From Opacimonas sp014872805 (GTDB taxonomy: Bacteria > Pseudomonadota > Gammaproteobacteria > Enterobacterales > Alteromonadaceae), in assembly GCA_014872805.1 (NCBI GenBank), contig WKFN01000016.1, forward strand, positions 341,944-405,943: a stretch of DNA of 64,000 bases. The letters run 5' to 3'. The notes beneath the pieces were generated by a model, which was not told the DNA's origin, ran no database searches, and saw only the letters and a program-made list of their open reading frames with translations. This document shows, in pieces, positions 26,987 to 37,016 of the stretch (its first letter is position 1; every line of letters begins with the position of its first letter). The position numbers and the translations under genes were made by a program.

Positions 26987-28786
26987 TTAAAACCACGACA
27001 CCTGGGTGTCGGCACACGTCGCATTCGCTTCCACTAACAACGCCCAAGCCTGATGCATGGCTGGCATTTCCCAATCTGCATAATATTGCGCAGCTTGTAT
27101 TTTGCCTTGATAGAAATCATACTTGTCGCCTTGCGCATTATCTCTTGCCGCATATGCCGCATTCGCTTGTCTTAACCACATCCAACCAATGACCAGATGG
27201 CCACAATATTTCATCATATTATCGGCATTAGATAAAACCGCCTCTTGTTCCTCAGATTGCAACATCAGGGCAAGCTCAGGTAATCCATCATTAAATTGGG
27301 TTAATGCGTCACCTAATTTTTTGGCTAATTTAAGTGAGACATCACCCTGTGCAGCTTGAATATCTTGCATCATACGCTGGGCTAAAAACTGACAACCTGC
27401 CCCATTGGCTTGCCACAACTTACGCCCCAACAAATCTAATGCTTGAATACCATTGGTGCCTTCATGAATAGGATTGAGTCGGTTGTCACGCCAATATTGT
27501 TCTACTGGATACTCACGGGTGTACCCAGCACCACCCAATACTTGAATCGCCAAATCGTTCGCTTTGGGACCGTATTCACTTGGCCAAGCTTTGATAATCG
27601 GCGTCAGTAAGTCCAATAATAAAGCCACGTCTTTTGCTTTTTCAGCTGTGCTGGTCTTTTGCTCATCCAGCAAAGACGCCCCATAAAAACACAAGGCCAT
27701 CGCGCCTTCGCAGTAAGCTTTTTGTGCCAACAGCATTCGCTTCACATCGCCATATTCCACAATCGCTTGTCCACCCTGCATACGGTCCTTAGCGTATGCT
27801 AGTGCATAGCGATAGCCTTGATAACCTATCATGGCCGCGCCAAAGCCCACACCAATGCGCGCTTCATTCATCATCATAAACATATAGCGTAAGCCCTGAT
27901 GCGGCTCACCGACAAGATAGCCATGACAGTCGTTATTTTCACCAAAGGTGAGCGCGGTCGACGTGGTGCCGCGATAACCAAGTTTGTGAATCAAGCCGGC
28001 TAATGTTACATCATTGCAGACCGACCAAGCGCCTTGTTCATCTTGCCGATACTTAGGCACAATAAACAATGAGATCCCTTTAACGCCTGCTGGCCCACCT
28101 GGGATTTTAGCTAATACTAAATGCACGATGTTGTCAGTCAGTTCATGCTCGCCACCGCTGATATAGAGTTTTGAGCCTTTGATGCGATAACTGCCATCTT
28201 CAGCAGGTTGTGCGCTGGTCGTGATCTCTGCCAAACTTGAGCCTGCATGAGGTTCGGTGAGTGCCATGGTGCCGCTAAACTGCCCGGTTAACATTGGCTC
28301 TAGATACTCAGATTGCAAGGCATTACACGCACAATGTGCAATGACATTTGCCGCAGCACTAGTCAAAAAAGGATATGCTGTGGTACTTGGGTTCGCCGCC
28401 ATAAAATAACTGGCACAAGCTGTCGTAATCGTCTCAGGTAACTGCATACCACCTAAATCGAAGGGAAATTTAGCGGCGATAAAGCCAGCGTCAGCATATT
28501 GCTGATAGGCGGTTTGCACATCTTCCAGCATATCAATGCGCTGTCCATCGAACGTCGGTTCATTAGCATCTGCTAAATGATTATGCGGGGCAAAATACTC
28601 ACTGGCTATGGTTTCAGCTGTGCGCATTACATCATTAAATGTCGCGACATCGTGCTCGCCAAAAGCGTCTGTTTTAGTCAGTTCACTGGTCGCTAGACAT
28701 TCATACACTTGGAATGGGATCTCATGTGGGTTAAATAGCATTATATCACTCAAAAAATCACTAAAGCGTGAATGTAATTGTGACAT
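26987..28786 (-). CDS. Acyl-CoA dehydrogenase (large, ~600-residue type)
   Basis: A 599-residue FAD enzyme of the larger acyl-CoA dehydrogenase type (about 590-600 residues) with a C-terminal extension, the group that includes DmdC-like and FadE-like proteins. Visible motifs are MALTEPHAGSSL and KLYISGGEHEL in the central domain, QVLGGAGYTREYPVEQYWRDNR and HEGTNGIQALDLLGRKL near the C-terminal catalytic domain. It introduces a double bond into acyl-CoA and passes electrons through ETF and ETF-QO to quinone. The SDR gene follows in the same direction. Substrate chain length is not predictable here. Confidence 0.9.
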   Translation of the reverse strand: MSQLHSRFSDFLSDIMLFNPHEIPFQVYECLATSELTKTDAFGEHDVATFNDVMRTAETIASEYFAPHNHLADANEPTFDGQRIDMLEDVQTAYQQYADAGFIAAKFPFDLGGMQLPETITTACASYFMAANPSTTAYPFLTSAAANVIAHCACNALQSEYLEPMLTGQFSGTMALTEPHAGSSLAEITTSAQPAEDGSYRIKGSKLYISGGEHELTDNIVHLVLAKIPGGPAGVKGISLFIVPKYRQDEQGAWSVCNDVTLAGLIHKLGYRGTTSTALTFGENNDCHGYLVGEPHQGLRYMFMMMNEARIGVGFGAAMIGYQGYRYALAYAKDRMQGGQAIVEYGDVKRMLLAQKAYCEGAMALCFYGASLLDEQKTSTAEKAKDVALLLDLLTPIIKAWPSEYGPKANDLAIQVLGGAGYTREYPVEQYWRDNRLNPIHEGTNGIQALDLLGRKLWQANGAGCQFLAQRMMQDIQAAQGDVSLKLAKKLGDALTQFNDGLPELALMLQSEEQEAVLSNADNMMKYCGHLVIGWMWLRQANAAYAARDNAQGDKYDFYQGKIQAAQYYADWEMPAMHQAWALLVEANATCADTQVSWF

Positions 28787-28952
28787 AAATGTTAACTAAA
28801 CCCACAATCATTTTGTTGAATGTATAACTCTTTGTAAAATGAATAAAGAACAAGCGAAATATCCAGAATTGTAGAAAGATTAAGCAACACCTTATATAAT
28901 TCGCCGGCTCCATATATCAATACAACATTCCATTTAACTTTTAGGTGAATAC

Positions 28953-31241
28953 ATGACTGCTTTTAACAAGGCTTCTGTTGCGTTAGCTGTTGCTTTGGCA
29001 TTTGGCCAAGCACACGCGGACGAAGTAACTAACGACGAATCTGCATTAGAGACCATCACAGTCACGGCGCAAAAACGCACACAATCGATTCAAGAAGTAC
29101 CGATTTCAATTGCCACATTAAACGGTGAGCGTTTTGAGAGTTTATTCTCAGCGGGTGACGACATTTTATCATTGGCTGTTCGCGTACCGGGTTTGTACGC
29201 AGAAAGTTCAAATGGACGAGTAGCACCGCGTTTCTATGTGCGTGGCATCGGCAACACCGATTTTGACCTAGCTGCTTCACAGCCCGTTTCCATCGTCATG
29301 GACAATGTGGTGATGGAAAACGTTGTGCTTAAAAGCACACCATTATTCGATATTGAACAAGTTGAAGTCATTCGCGGTCCACAAGGGACACTATTCGGTC
29401 GCAACACAACTGCTGGTATCGTCAAGTTTGATTCTGTGAAACCTTCAGAAGATTTTAATGCCTATGCCAAAGTCGGCTTTGCCTCAATGGGCACGCGCAA
29501 TGTTGAAGCAGCGATTGGCGGTGGCTTAACCGATACCATTTCTGCACGCGTATCTGTTCTAAATCAAACGCGTGATGACTGGATTGAGAACGGTTTCTCG
29601 GGTCAAGATGATGCCTTTGGTGGCTATGATGAAATGGCTTACCGTCTACAGTTTTTATATGACAATGGCGATGACTTATCTGCATTGTTACGCGTTCACG
29701 GTCGTGACCTTGACGGCACTGCATCGGTATTCCGTGCCAACATCTTATCGCGTGGTTCACGCACACTGAATCAAAACTACGACCGCAATACAGTTTGGTA
29801 TGATGCCAACCTTTTGGGCAATGGTTTTGACAACAACCCACAAGAATACGAAGGTAACGGCGTTTCATTAACCGTAGAATATGATATGGATGCAGTGTCA
29901 TTCACTTCAATCACTGCGTTAGAAACGGCTGAAGGTTACTCATTGGGTGACGTTGATGGTGGTGTGGTATTAAACGAAGCGGCAGATATCAACGGTGACG
30001 GTTCAGTTGAAACGACGTTCCCTGGCTTTGTGCCATTTGGTGCCGTCACACAAGACTTACTCAACGACCTTGAACAGTTCACACAAGAAATTCGTTGGGC
30101 GAGCAACAACGATGGCCCTTACAACTGGCAAGCGGGTGCATTCTTCTTTGATTCATCATTTAATGTAACCTCAGTTGATGGGTTCTTTGGCGCATCAACC
30201 GTATTCCACGAAAACACGACATGGGCTGTGTTCGGTCAATCCACTTATGAGATCAATGATAAGTTGACCATCACTGGTGGTTTGCGTTACACCTATGATG
30301 AGAAGTCATTAGTCGTTGGTGAGCAAAATGTTGATGGATTTGCAGTAGCGATTGGCGCAGCGAGCGTTCAAGACTACGATGATATCAACGTTGATGATGG
30401 TAAATTAAGCTATGAAGTCAGCTTACATTATGCGGTCGATAGCGATACTGCGGTATTTGCACGCTATGCCAACGGTTTCCGCGCACAAACCATTCAAGGT
30501 CGTGATGTGGCGTTTGAAGGCGCACCTTCTGTTGCTGATGCAGAAACGATTAACTCGATTGAAGTTGGTTTCAAATCTGATTTACTTGAAGATACATTGC
30601 GCTTAAATGCGGCAGCATTCTACTATGTGATTGACGATTTACAGTTATCTGCAATTGGTGGTGGTGCTAACAACACTGCGCTAATCAATGCTGATCAAGC
30701 ACGTGGTTACGGCTTTGAAGTCGATGCACAATATGTTCCACATGACCAATTGGTATTCACTGCTGGCTACAGCTACAACAACACATCTATTAACGACCGC
30801 GCGTTATCTGTTTTCCCTTGTGGCTCAAACGCAACGTTTGCCGGCAACTGTAATGTACGTGATCCACGTACTGTAGATAACCGTGCATTAATTGATGGCA
30901 ACCCGTTCCCGCAAGCACCTGAAACGGTATTTACATTTACTGCACGCTTTGCACAACCGGTTGGCGACAACGCAGAAGTATTTGTCTTCACCGATTGGGC
31001 AGTACAAGGTGAAACCAACTTGTTCTTATACGAGTCTGATGAGTTCAGAAGCGATGAAAACTTTGAAGGTGGTATTCGCATCGGCTATCAAGATTTTGAA
31101 AACAACTACTCTGTAGCGCTGTTTGGTCGCAATATCACTGATGAAGACAATCTTAAAGGTGGTATCGATTTCAATAACCTAACGGGTTTTGTGAACGATC
31201 CTGCGGTATGGGGTGTTGAATTTAAAGTTGAGTTCTTCTAA
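28953..31241 (+). CDS. TonB-dependent outer-membrane receptor
   Basis: A 762-residue receptor. A signal peptide (1-22, ending AHA) is followed by a TonB-box-like ETITVTAQKR at 33-42, the plug domain with VEVIRGPQGTLFGRNTTAG, and a beta-barrel ending in a terminal aromatic (VEFKVEFF). This variant resembles the marine receptors of the FecA/CirA-like, often substrate-unassigned, class. No linked siderophore or glycan gene gives the ligand away; RND genes and acyl-CoA genes flank it. It is likely energised by a TonB system outside the window. Confidence 0.92.
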   Translation: MTAFNKASVALAVALAFGQAHADEVTNDESALETITVTAQKRTQSIQEVPISIATLNGERFESLFSAGDDILSLAVRVPGLYAESSNGRVAPRFYVRGIGNTDFDLAASQPVSIVMDNVVMENVVLKSTPLFDIEQVEVIRGPQGTLFGRNTTAGIVKFDSVKPSEDFNAYAKVGFASMGTRNVEAAIGGGLTDTISARVSVLNQTRDDWIENGFSGQDDAFGGYDEMAYRLQFLYDNGDDLSALLRVHGRDLDGTASVFRANILSRGSRTLNQNYDRNTVWYDANLLGNGFDNNPQEYEGNGVSLTVEYDMDAVSFTSITALETAEGYSLGDVDGGVVLNEAADINGDGSVETTFPGFVPFGAVTQDLLNDLEQFTQEIRWASNNDGPYNWQAGAFFFDSSFNVTSVDGFFGASTVFHENTTWAVFGQSTYEINDKLTITGGLRYTYDEKSLVVGEQNVDGFAVAIGAASVQDYDDINVDDGKLSYEVSLHYAVDSDTAVFARYANGFRAQTIQGRDVAFEGAPSVADAETINSIEVGFKSDLLEDTLRLNAAAFYYVIDDLQLSAIGGGANNTALINADQARGYGFEVDAQYVPHDQLVFTAGYSYNNTSINDRALSVFPCGSNATFAGNCNVRDPRTVDNRALIDGNPFPQAPETVFTFTARFAQPVGDNAEVFVFTDWAVQGETNLFLYESDEFRSDENFEGGIRIGYQDFENNYSVALFGRNITDEDNLKGGIDFNNLTGFVNDPAVWGVEFKVEFF

Positions 31242-31270
31242 GGCTAAATAATTTAACAATCGTATATTAG

Positions 31271-31307
31271 AAAAAACGTACATACTGTTGTGGTGTGTAC
31301 GTTTTTT
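31271..31307. terminator. Bidirectional terminator between TonB receptor and RND genes
   Basis: A stem of about 11 to 15 bases with outer arms aaaaaacgtac (31271-31281) and gtacgtttttt (31297-31307). T runs lie on both strands. It sits 30 bases after the receptor stop and about 100 bases after the stop of the convergent RND pump gene. Confidence 0.8.
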
Positions 31308-31409
31308 ATTTTAATCTAGTAACTTGTTTTAGCTGTTATTGTTTACGAATAAAAAAGCGAGTAATGCAAATACATTACCCGCTTTAAAATTAAATTTTTA
31401 ATGATGAAA

Positions 31410-34400
31410 TTAAATGCGCTGCTCAGTCATCTCAGCCTGTCTCTGTGCCGCGTAGCTTTTACTGAAAAACGCCTTGATATCATCCAAAATCAAATACAGC
31501 GAAGGTACTAATAACAAAGTAATCACTGTTGCAAACAAAATACCAAACGCTAACGATATGGCCATGGGAATGACTACTTGCGCTTGTAGTGAGCGTTCAA
31601 AAATAATCGGTAACAATCCCATAAAGGTGGTTAACGAGGTCAACACAATGGCTCTAAAGCGCTGTCCTCCAGCTTGCATGGCTGCTTCAACCAGCGATGC
31701 GCCCTCTTTGCGCGCGCGATTCACAAAATCCACCATAATCAAGCTGTCATTCACCACCACACCAGACAGGGCAATAATGCCACAAATAGATAGCACGCTT
31801 ACCGCTTGGCCCAAAAGCAAGTGACCAATGATGGCGCCGACCATACCAAACGGAATCACCGACATGATGATCAACGGCTGCGAATACGATTTTAATGGAA
31901 TGGCCATCAGCGCATAGATTGCAAATAACGCAAATAAGAAGCCTTGTAATAACGATACCAGTGCATCTCCCTGCTCCTTGGTATTGCCTTGCAGTTTAAA
32001 TTCTACGCCGGGGTAACGATTGAGATAATCCGGGATCGCCTTGGTCATCAAATCCTTCACAATCGTATTGGGCTCAATAATGTCTGGATTGACCTTTGCT
32101 GTAACGCTCACTGCACGTTTACCGTCTACTCGATTAATACTGGCATAGCCTTTGCCAATGTCGATGTCCGCTACCTGGGCAAAAGGAATTTCTTCGCCGT
32201 TGGTCGTGCGCACGCGCATCGTTTCTAGATGGCCAATCGAGCTGCGTTCTTCTTTTGGATAGCGCACCATGACTTTAATTTCTTCATCATCGCGCTGTAT
32301 GCGCTGTGCCTCTGCCCCATAGAAGCCATAGCGCACCTGTTGAGCTAAAGAAGCCAAAGATAACCCTAAGGCTTCGCCTTCTGGACGAATGTTAATCTGG
32401 ATCTCATCGCTACCTTGGCTAAAACTATCATTGATATCCGACACCCCATCGTACTGCTCCAAAAAGGACTCAAGCTCTTGTGCCACTAAGCGCAGCTGCT
32501 CGACATCTTTGCCGCTGAATTCAAAACTCAAGTCAGAGCCACCGCCCGGCCCACCGGGATTACCGAGGTTGAGCGCCTTGACTCCGGCCATTTCAGGAAG
32601 GTGTTTACGCCAAATATCCGCCAATTCAGTATCCTTGATTTCTCGTTCTTCCCCTTTGGATAATTCGACAAACACCTGTCCACCGAGGCTGCCCTGATCA
32701 AAGGCAATCGCGTGTTTGACCGCACCCTCACCGGTTTGCTCACGGACTTCGCGGTTCATTTCATCCAAGCCATCTAACAACATGCGAATCGCTTGGTCTC
32801 GCTGTTGCAAAGTCGAACCTTGCTCAAGCTCAACCGAGGCAAACATAAAATCAGATGGTATCGATGGGAAAAACACAAAGCGCACGATGCCACCTTGGAA
32901 TAACCCGATGGTAATAATAAATGCGCCAACAAAACTCGCTAATGTGGTGTACCGGTATTGGATGGCTTTTCGCAAAAACGGCTGATAGGTATTGCTGATA
33001 AAGGACTTGATGCCTTCTGCAAAGATGTCACGAAAACGCTGAAATGCATTAGCTTTATCCGGGTCATAGGGTTCCAATTTCATGTGTGCCAAATGCGCAG
33101 GCAAAATTAATTTGGATTCAATGAGAGAGAAGATCAAACACACGATCACCACGCCACCAATGGTTTTCCAAATCACTCCAAACGTACCCGAAACCATCAT
33201 CATTGGAGAAAATGCGGCGATAGTCGTCAGTACGCCAAAGGTCGCTGGCATGGCGACGCGTTTGACACCCTTGATGACGTTATCCACCGAATGCCCATCT
33301 TTATCAATTGCTGAATACGCAGACTCCCCCATAATAATAGCGTCATCCACCACGATCCCCAGCACCAAGATAAAAGCAAAGAGTGAAATCATATTGATCG
33401 ATACACTCAAAAACTCCATGGGCAGTACCGCGAGCGTCCCCATAAAGCACACCGGCAAGCCCCATATCACCCAAAACGCCAAACGTATTTTTAAAAACAG
33501 GGATAACACCAAAAACACGAGCAAGGCTCCAAAGCCCATGTTTTCAAGCATCATATTCAAACGGTCTGCCAAATAAAATGAACTGTCTCCCCACGTATCC
33601 GCCTGAATATTGGGTGGGAAGTTTTCTTTTTGCTCGGCGATATACGCATTGACGGCTTTAGAGATTTCTAATGAATTTTGATCGCCAACTGCTCTTACCC
33701 TAATACTGATCGCAGGTTTACCATCAAAATAGGCAAAATTATTGTCTTCAATAAACCCGTCGTTAATCGTCGCAATATCCCCAAGATACAGCCGTGTACC
33801 ATCGGCACGTGAGATTAATACCAAGTTGGCAAAATCATACGCATCATAGGCTTGGCCTTTGGCTCTTAGTAGAATATTGCCGTTATCTGAACGAATGGCA
33901 CCACCAGGGACGTCAATGGATGAGCGCCTAACCGCACTCACGACTTGTTCAAAGGTCAAATTATACTGCTGCAAGGTCGCTTCAGAGACTTCAATTGCCA
34001 CCTCATAAGGACGTGCACCGAGCACCTGAACATCCGATACCCCAGGTAGGTTGGCAATATCATCGCGTAAGCGCTTCGTAAACTCTTTTAATTCTCGCTC
34101 GGTCGCGTCGCCATAAGCAGACACCCATAAGACATCTTGCGGAGCTTTTATACGATAAACCACAGGCTTTTCAGTATTCGCTGGAAACGTTGGAATCGCA
34201 TCGACCTGTACTTTGACTTCATCGAGTAAGGTTTGCACATCATAATCGTCTTCGACTTCGATGGTAACCGTGCCGAGCCCTTCTACCGCTCGTGAAGACA
34301 GTTTTTTGATGCCTTCGAGATCTTTAATCGCTTCTTCTAATTTTAAAATCACTCCTTGCTCAACTTCTTCAGGCGCCGCACCCAAATATGGGACACGTAC

Positions 34401-34562
34401 CGAAACGATATTGAGTTCAAAGGTGGGAAAGACTTGTTTTTGAATTTGAATGATCCCAAATACACCACCAAACAACAAAATCCACATCAACAAATTAGCT
34501 GCAACATTGTTGCGCGCAAACCACGCGATGATCCCTTTGTGAGTATTTATCGTTTCCGCCAT
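31410..34562 (-). CDS. RND-family efflux transporter permease
   Basis: A 1050-residue inner-membrane pump of the AcrB/hydrophobe-amphiphile type with the usual 12-helix, two-repeat layout and two large periplasmic loops. Paired aspartates in TM4 (GIVVDDAIIMGES) form the proton relay. The first helix is followed by QKQVFPTFELNIVSV, close to the family consensus. The start at 34562 is an ATG 3 bases after the adaptor stop region; a GTG directly before it is less likely. It is translated right after the adaptor gene. No outer-membrane factor gene is present, so a TolC homologue elsewhere must complete the pump. Confidence 0.93.
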   Translation of the reverse strand: MAETINTHKGIIAWFARNNVAANLLMWILLFGGVFGIIQIQKQVFPTFELNIVSVRVPYLGAAPEEVEQGVILKLEEAIKDLEGIKKLSSRAVEGLGTVTIEVEDDYDVQTLLDEVKVQVDAIPTFPANTEKPVVYRIKAPQDVLWVSAYGDATERELKEFTKRLRDDIANLPGVSDVQVLGARPYEVAIEVSEATLQQYNLTFEQVVSAVRRSSIDVPGGAIRSDNGNILLRAKGQAYDAYDFANLVLISRADGTRLYLGDIATINDGFIEDNNFAYFDGKPAISIRVRAVGDQNSLEISKAVNAYIAEQKENFPPNIQADTWGDSSFYLADRLNMMLENMGFGALLVFLVLSLFLKIRLAFWVIWGLPVCFMGTLAVLPMEFLSVSINMISLFAFILVLGIVVDDAIIMGESAYSAIDKDGHSVDNVIKGVKRVAMPATFGVLTTIAAFSPMMMVSGTFGVIWKTIGGVVIVCLIFSLIESKLILPAHLAHMKLEPYDPDKANAFQRFRDIFAEGIKSFISNTYQPFLRKAIQYRYTTLASFVGAFIITIGLFQGGIVRFVFFPSIPSDFMFASVELEQGSTLQQRDQAIRMLLDGLDEMNREVREQTGEGAVKHAIAFDQGSLGGQVFVELSKGEEREIKDTELADIWRKHLPEMAGVKALNLGNPGGPGGGSDLSFEFSGKDVEQLRLVAQELESFLEQYDGVSDINDSFSQGSDEIQINIRPEGEALGLSLASLAQQVRYGFYGAEAQRIQRDDEEIKVMVRYPKEERSSIGHLETMRVRTTNGEEIPFAQVADIDIGKGYASINRVDGKRAVSVTAKVNPDIIEPNTIVKDLMTKAIPDYLNRYPGVEFKLQGNTKEQGDALVSLLQGFLFALFAIYALMAIPLKSYSQPLIIMSVIPFGMVGAIIGHLLLGQAVSVLSICGIIALSGVVVNDSLIMVDFVNRARKEGASLVEAAMQAGGQRFRAIVLTSLTTFMGLLPIIFERSLQAQVVIPMAISLAFGILFATVITLLLVPSLYLILDDIKAFFSKSYAAQRQAEMTEQRI

Positions 34563-34565
34563 CAC

Positions 34566-35753
34566 TTACTCCACTGTGCTATTCGTTGAGGCGCTATCAG
34601 ACGATATTGCCTCACCAGCTAGGCGCACCGGCATTTGTGCATAGGCATTCGGAACAGCACTGGTAATAATTTGCTCTCCAGGTTGTAAACCAGCACTGAT
34701 ATAGATGTCGTTATCATCTGCGCGCTGTACTTCCACATCACGGATTTCAATGCGATTGTCTTCATCAACCAACAACACGGTACCGTCTAAACGCACAAGG
34801 TTGCGCGGTAAGACCACCATATTGTCTGCACTCAATCCTGTGATTTCTGCTCTGACAAAGGTGCCATACCGCAATACTTTATGCGCGGTATCTGCGTTAC
34901 GTGCATAAGGGTCGCGCACTTCTGCGATGGCATAAATCACGCGATTTTGGCTGTTCAGTACCCCTTCATCGCGAGTTAAATTCGCAGGCCACTGTGTTGG
35001 TCGCCCCCCTACATTGGCACGCAAAATCACATTACCATCAGCAGAAGCATCCAGATTCAAATACGCTAAATCGCTATCGGTCAGAGGCAAACGTACTTCA
35101 GCCACATCAGTACTGGCAATTTGTGCTAAGACCATTCCGGTATTAACAAACTGACCTACATCGACATTCTTTTGCATGATCATACCGTTATAAGGGGCTC
35201 TAATGACAGTTCGCTCTAAATTGCGCTTGGCACGTTCAAGATTGGCCTTTGCAGCCTGAAGGTTGGCTTTTTCACTGTCTAACTGGGGTTTACGCAAACC
35301 CAAATCTGGCGTGGTAGAAGGACTGCGCCCCACACTACGCCATTCTTCTTCTGCCACTTTACCTCGTGCAAGTTCAAGTTCATAAGCTGCTTGCGCACGT
35401 GCAAGTTCTGCTTGCGCGAGTTGCAGTTCTGTTTTGCGATCCGCTTGCTCTAAGGTGATTAGGATATCTCCTGCTTGAAACATCCCACCGGTGACAAATA
35501 CGTTCGATACGGACTCGATAATCCCTGAAACTTGACTGGTTAATGCACTTTGCACTTTGGGTATCACCGAGCCTTGTGAACGAACGGTATACGTAATGTC
35601 AGTGATCTCAACCGGCATAACATCAACTAAAAACGCTTTTTCTTCGACTTCTTTGATATCAGGTTTGGGCTTGTTCATGATCAAAACCACCATGATAACC
35701 ACAGCAACCAGTAAGATAAGAATAGGTAACCCAACTTTGCGAATAAAACTCAT
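34566..35753 (-). CDS. RND efflux periplasmic adaptor subunit
   Basis: A 395-residue membrane fusion protein. It has an N-terminal membrane anchor (about residues 5-27), a lipoyl half-motif with TSQVSGIIESV, a long helical hairpin (alanine/glutamine/arginine-rich, about 95-175), a second lipoyl half (RAPYNGMIMQKNVDVGQFV), and a beta-barrel domain. The start at 35753 follows a GGGAG site 5 bases upstream, better than the ATG four codons before. It bridges the pump to an outer-membrane channel. Two-gene operon with the pump. Confidence 0.92.
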   Translation of the reverse strand: MSFIRKVGLPILILLVAVVIMVVLIMNKPKPDIKEVEEKAFLVDVMPVEITDITYTVRSQGSVIPKVQSALTSQVSGIIESVSNVFVTGGMFQAGDILITLEQADRKTELQLAQAELARAQAAYELELARGKVAEEEWRSVGRSPSTTPDLGLRKPQLDSEKANLQAAKANLERAKRNLERTVIRAPYNGMIMQKNVDVGQFVNTGMVLAQIASTDVAEVRLPLTDSDLAYLNLDASADGNVILRANVGGRPTQWPANLTRDEGVLNSQNRVIYAIAEVRDPYARNADTAHKVLRYGTFVRAEITGLSADNMVVLPRNLVRLDGTVLLVDEDNRIEIRDVEVQRADDNDIYISAGLQPGEQIITSAVPNAYAQMPVRLAGEAISSDSASTNSTVE

Positions 35754-35944
35754 AAAAACTCCCAATGCATTGGCTTTATTTTACAACGAGGCATAACCTG
35801 TGAATATCATTTATGAGGGCTAAACTTGTTAGCAAATGTAAACAAAATACATACCTATTCAATGAAATTTAATTACAAAAAGATTGAGATTCCGAGCAAT
35901 ATATCTACAATTAATGTAGCAAAATTACATAAGGACCGTTATTT

Positions 35945-36253
35945 ATGCCATTAAAGAAAACCTATCTCAAATCCAAAGACGAATGTAAGGTCACCTTTCG
36001 TTTACCCAAAGACCAAGCTGCAACAGCACAAACCGTAAAACTTATTGGTGATTTTAACGATTGGGAAACCCAAGTAAACCCAATGAAAAAACTCAAATCC
36101 GGAGAGTTTACGCAAACTATCAATTTACCTAAAAATAAACGCTATGCATTTCGCTATCTCGTAGATGATAAAGAATGGCAAAATGATTGGGCAGCAGATG
36201 CCTACATTCCCAACGAGTTGACCTTTGATGATAACTCTGTGGTTGAAGTGTAA
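35945..36253 (+). CDS. Stand-alone glycogen-binding (isoamylase N / AMPK1-CBM) domain protein
   Basis: A 102-residue protein that is almost only an early-set, carbohydrate-binding immunoglobulin-like domain of the isoamylase N / CBM48 type. The typical KLIGDFNDWE motif and later YAFRYLVDDKEWQNDWAADAYIPNE carry the sugar-binding tryptophans. No catalytic domain is attached. Such small proteins are common in marine gammaproteobacteria; binding to glycogen-like glucans is inferred. A strong terminator follows, so it is a single-gene unit divergent from the RND adaptor. Confidence 0.88.
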   Translation: MPLKKTYLKSKDECKVTFRLPKDQAATAQTVKLIGDFNDWETQVNPMKKLKSGEFTQTINLPKNKRYAFRYLVDDKEWQNDWAADAYIPNELTFDDNSVVEV

Positions 36254-36290
36254 AGGTTGACTTTGGACTCACCAATATTCTTAAAAAGAC

Positions 36291-36319
36291 AAAAGGCTCA
36301 TCCACCGATGAGCCTTTTT
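36291..36319 (+). terminator. Rho-independent terminator after the glycogen-binding protein gene
   Basis: An 11-base perfect stem (36291-36301 with 36308-36318), a 6-base loop and five T (36315-36319). The start of the following ETF-QO remnant is right behind it. Confidence 0.9.
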
Positions 36320-36320
36320 A

Positions 36321-36935
36321 ATGACTAAGGAAGATATTACAAAGAATTCTCTAATTCGGGCAATATCTCAAACAAAGACCTTACCAGTCCATAATCAATT
36401 ATTTAACGCCTCATGGCTCTATAATGAGTTGTATCGCTATAGAAATTATGACTCTTTGATTCACAAGTATGGAAATCTGTTAGGCGGTGCCTTAAATATA
36501 TTTGAGAAAAATTTATTTAAAGGAAAAACACCTTTAAATATTTACGATCTTGGTTCTGACCACAAATCACTGAAACCCGCAGAGCAATCGAAGGTAATTG
36601 AGTACCCAAAACCAGATAATAAACTAACGTTTGATAAGCTTTCATCTGTTTATATCAGTAATGCCAACCACGAAGAAGACCAGCCATGTCATTTTCTGCT
36701 CATTGATCCAGATTTACCTGTATCATTTACGCTTAAACACTATGCAGAACCTGCGCAACGATATTGTCCTGCTGGCGTATACGAAATCATTAAGAATGAG
36801 AGTGGCAAAGATGAATTTAAAATTAACAGTCAAAATTGCATTCCTTGTATAACATGCGACATAAAAGAGCCGAGTCAAAATATTTCATGGGTGCCACCTG
36901 AAGGTGGCGGAGGCCTAAATTATCCTAACATGTAA
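36321..36935 (+). pseudogene. 5'-truncated electron transfer flavoprotein-ubiquinone oxidoreductase
   Basis: The 204-residue frame corresponds to the C-terminal part of ETF-QO (full length about 540-550). It retains FNASWLYNELYRYRN, IEYPKPDNKLTFDKLSSVYISNANHEEDQPCH, AEPAQRYCPAGVYE and the end PEGGGGLNYPNM, written here with internal breaks: the EYPKPD and NHEEDQPCH parts are the clearest. 4Fe-4S ligands C149, C173, C176 and C179 are intact. All of the N-terminal FAD domain is missing. The start lies 2 bases behind a terminator, so no promoter is obvious. It is most likely a deletion remnant; a working copy elsewhere is expected because the acyl-CoA dehydrogenase needs it. Confidence 0.85.
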
Positions 36936-36941
36936 AAAACA

Positions 36942-36969
36942 TTGAAATTAAAATTTTAATTACTATAAT
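36942..36969 (+). promoter_or_regulatory. Sigma-70 promoter of the hns-like gene
   Basis: TTGAAA (36942-36947), a 16-base AT-only spacer nearly, and a perfect TATAAT (36964-36969), about 48 bases before the ATG. A ribosome binding site AAAAGGA follows at about 37002-37008. Confidence 0.65.
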
Positions 36970-37016
36970 CCATTTTGTTAGAGTGTTATATATAATAAAA
37001 CAAAAGGAAAATTAAA

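Noticed and set aside
29455..29901. A 148-residue histidine-rich frame on the minus strand inside the TonB receptor gene
   Set aside because: It is the reverse-frame shadow of a long, well supported receptor gene; the histidine richness comes from the codon pattern.
31410..35753. A complete tripartite efflux operon
   Set aside because: Only pump and adaptor are present; no outer-membrane factor gene lies within the window.
36321..36935. A novel small iron-sulfur protein gene
   Set aside because: The whole 204-residue sequence aligns by eye with the C-terminal end of ETF-QO (NHEEDQPCH, RYCPAGVYE, PEGGGG), so it is a truncated known gene, not a new family.
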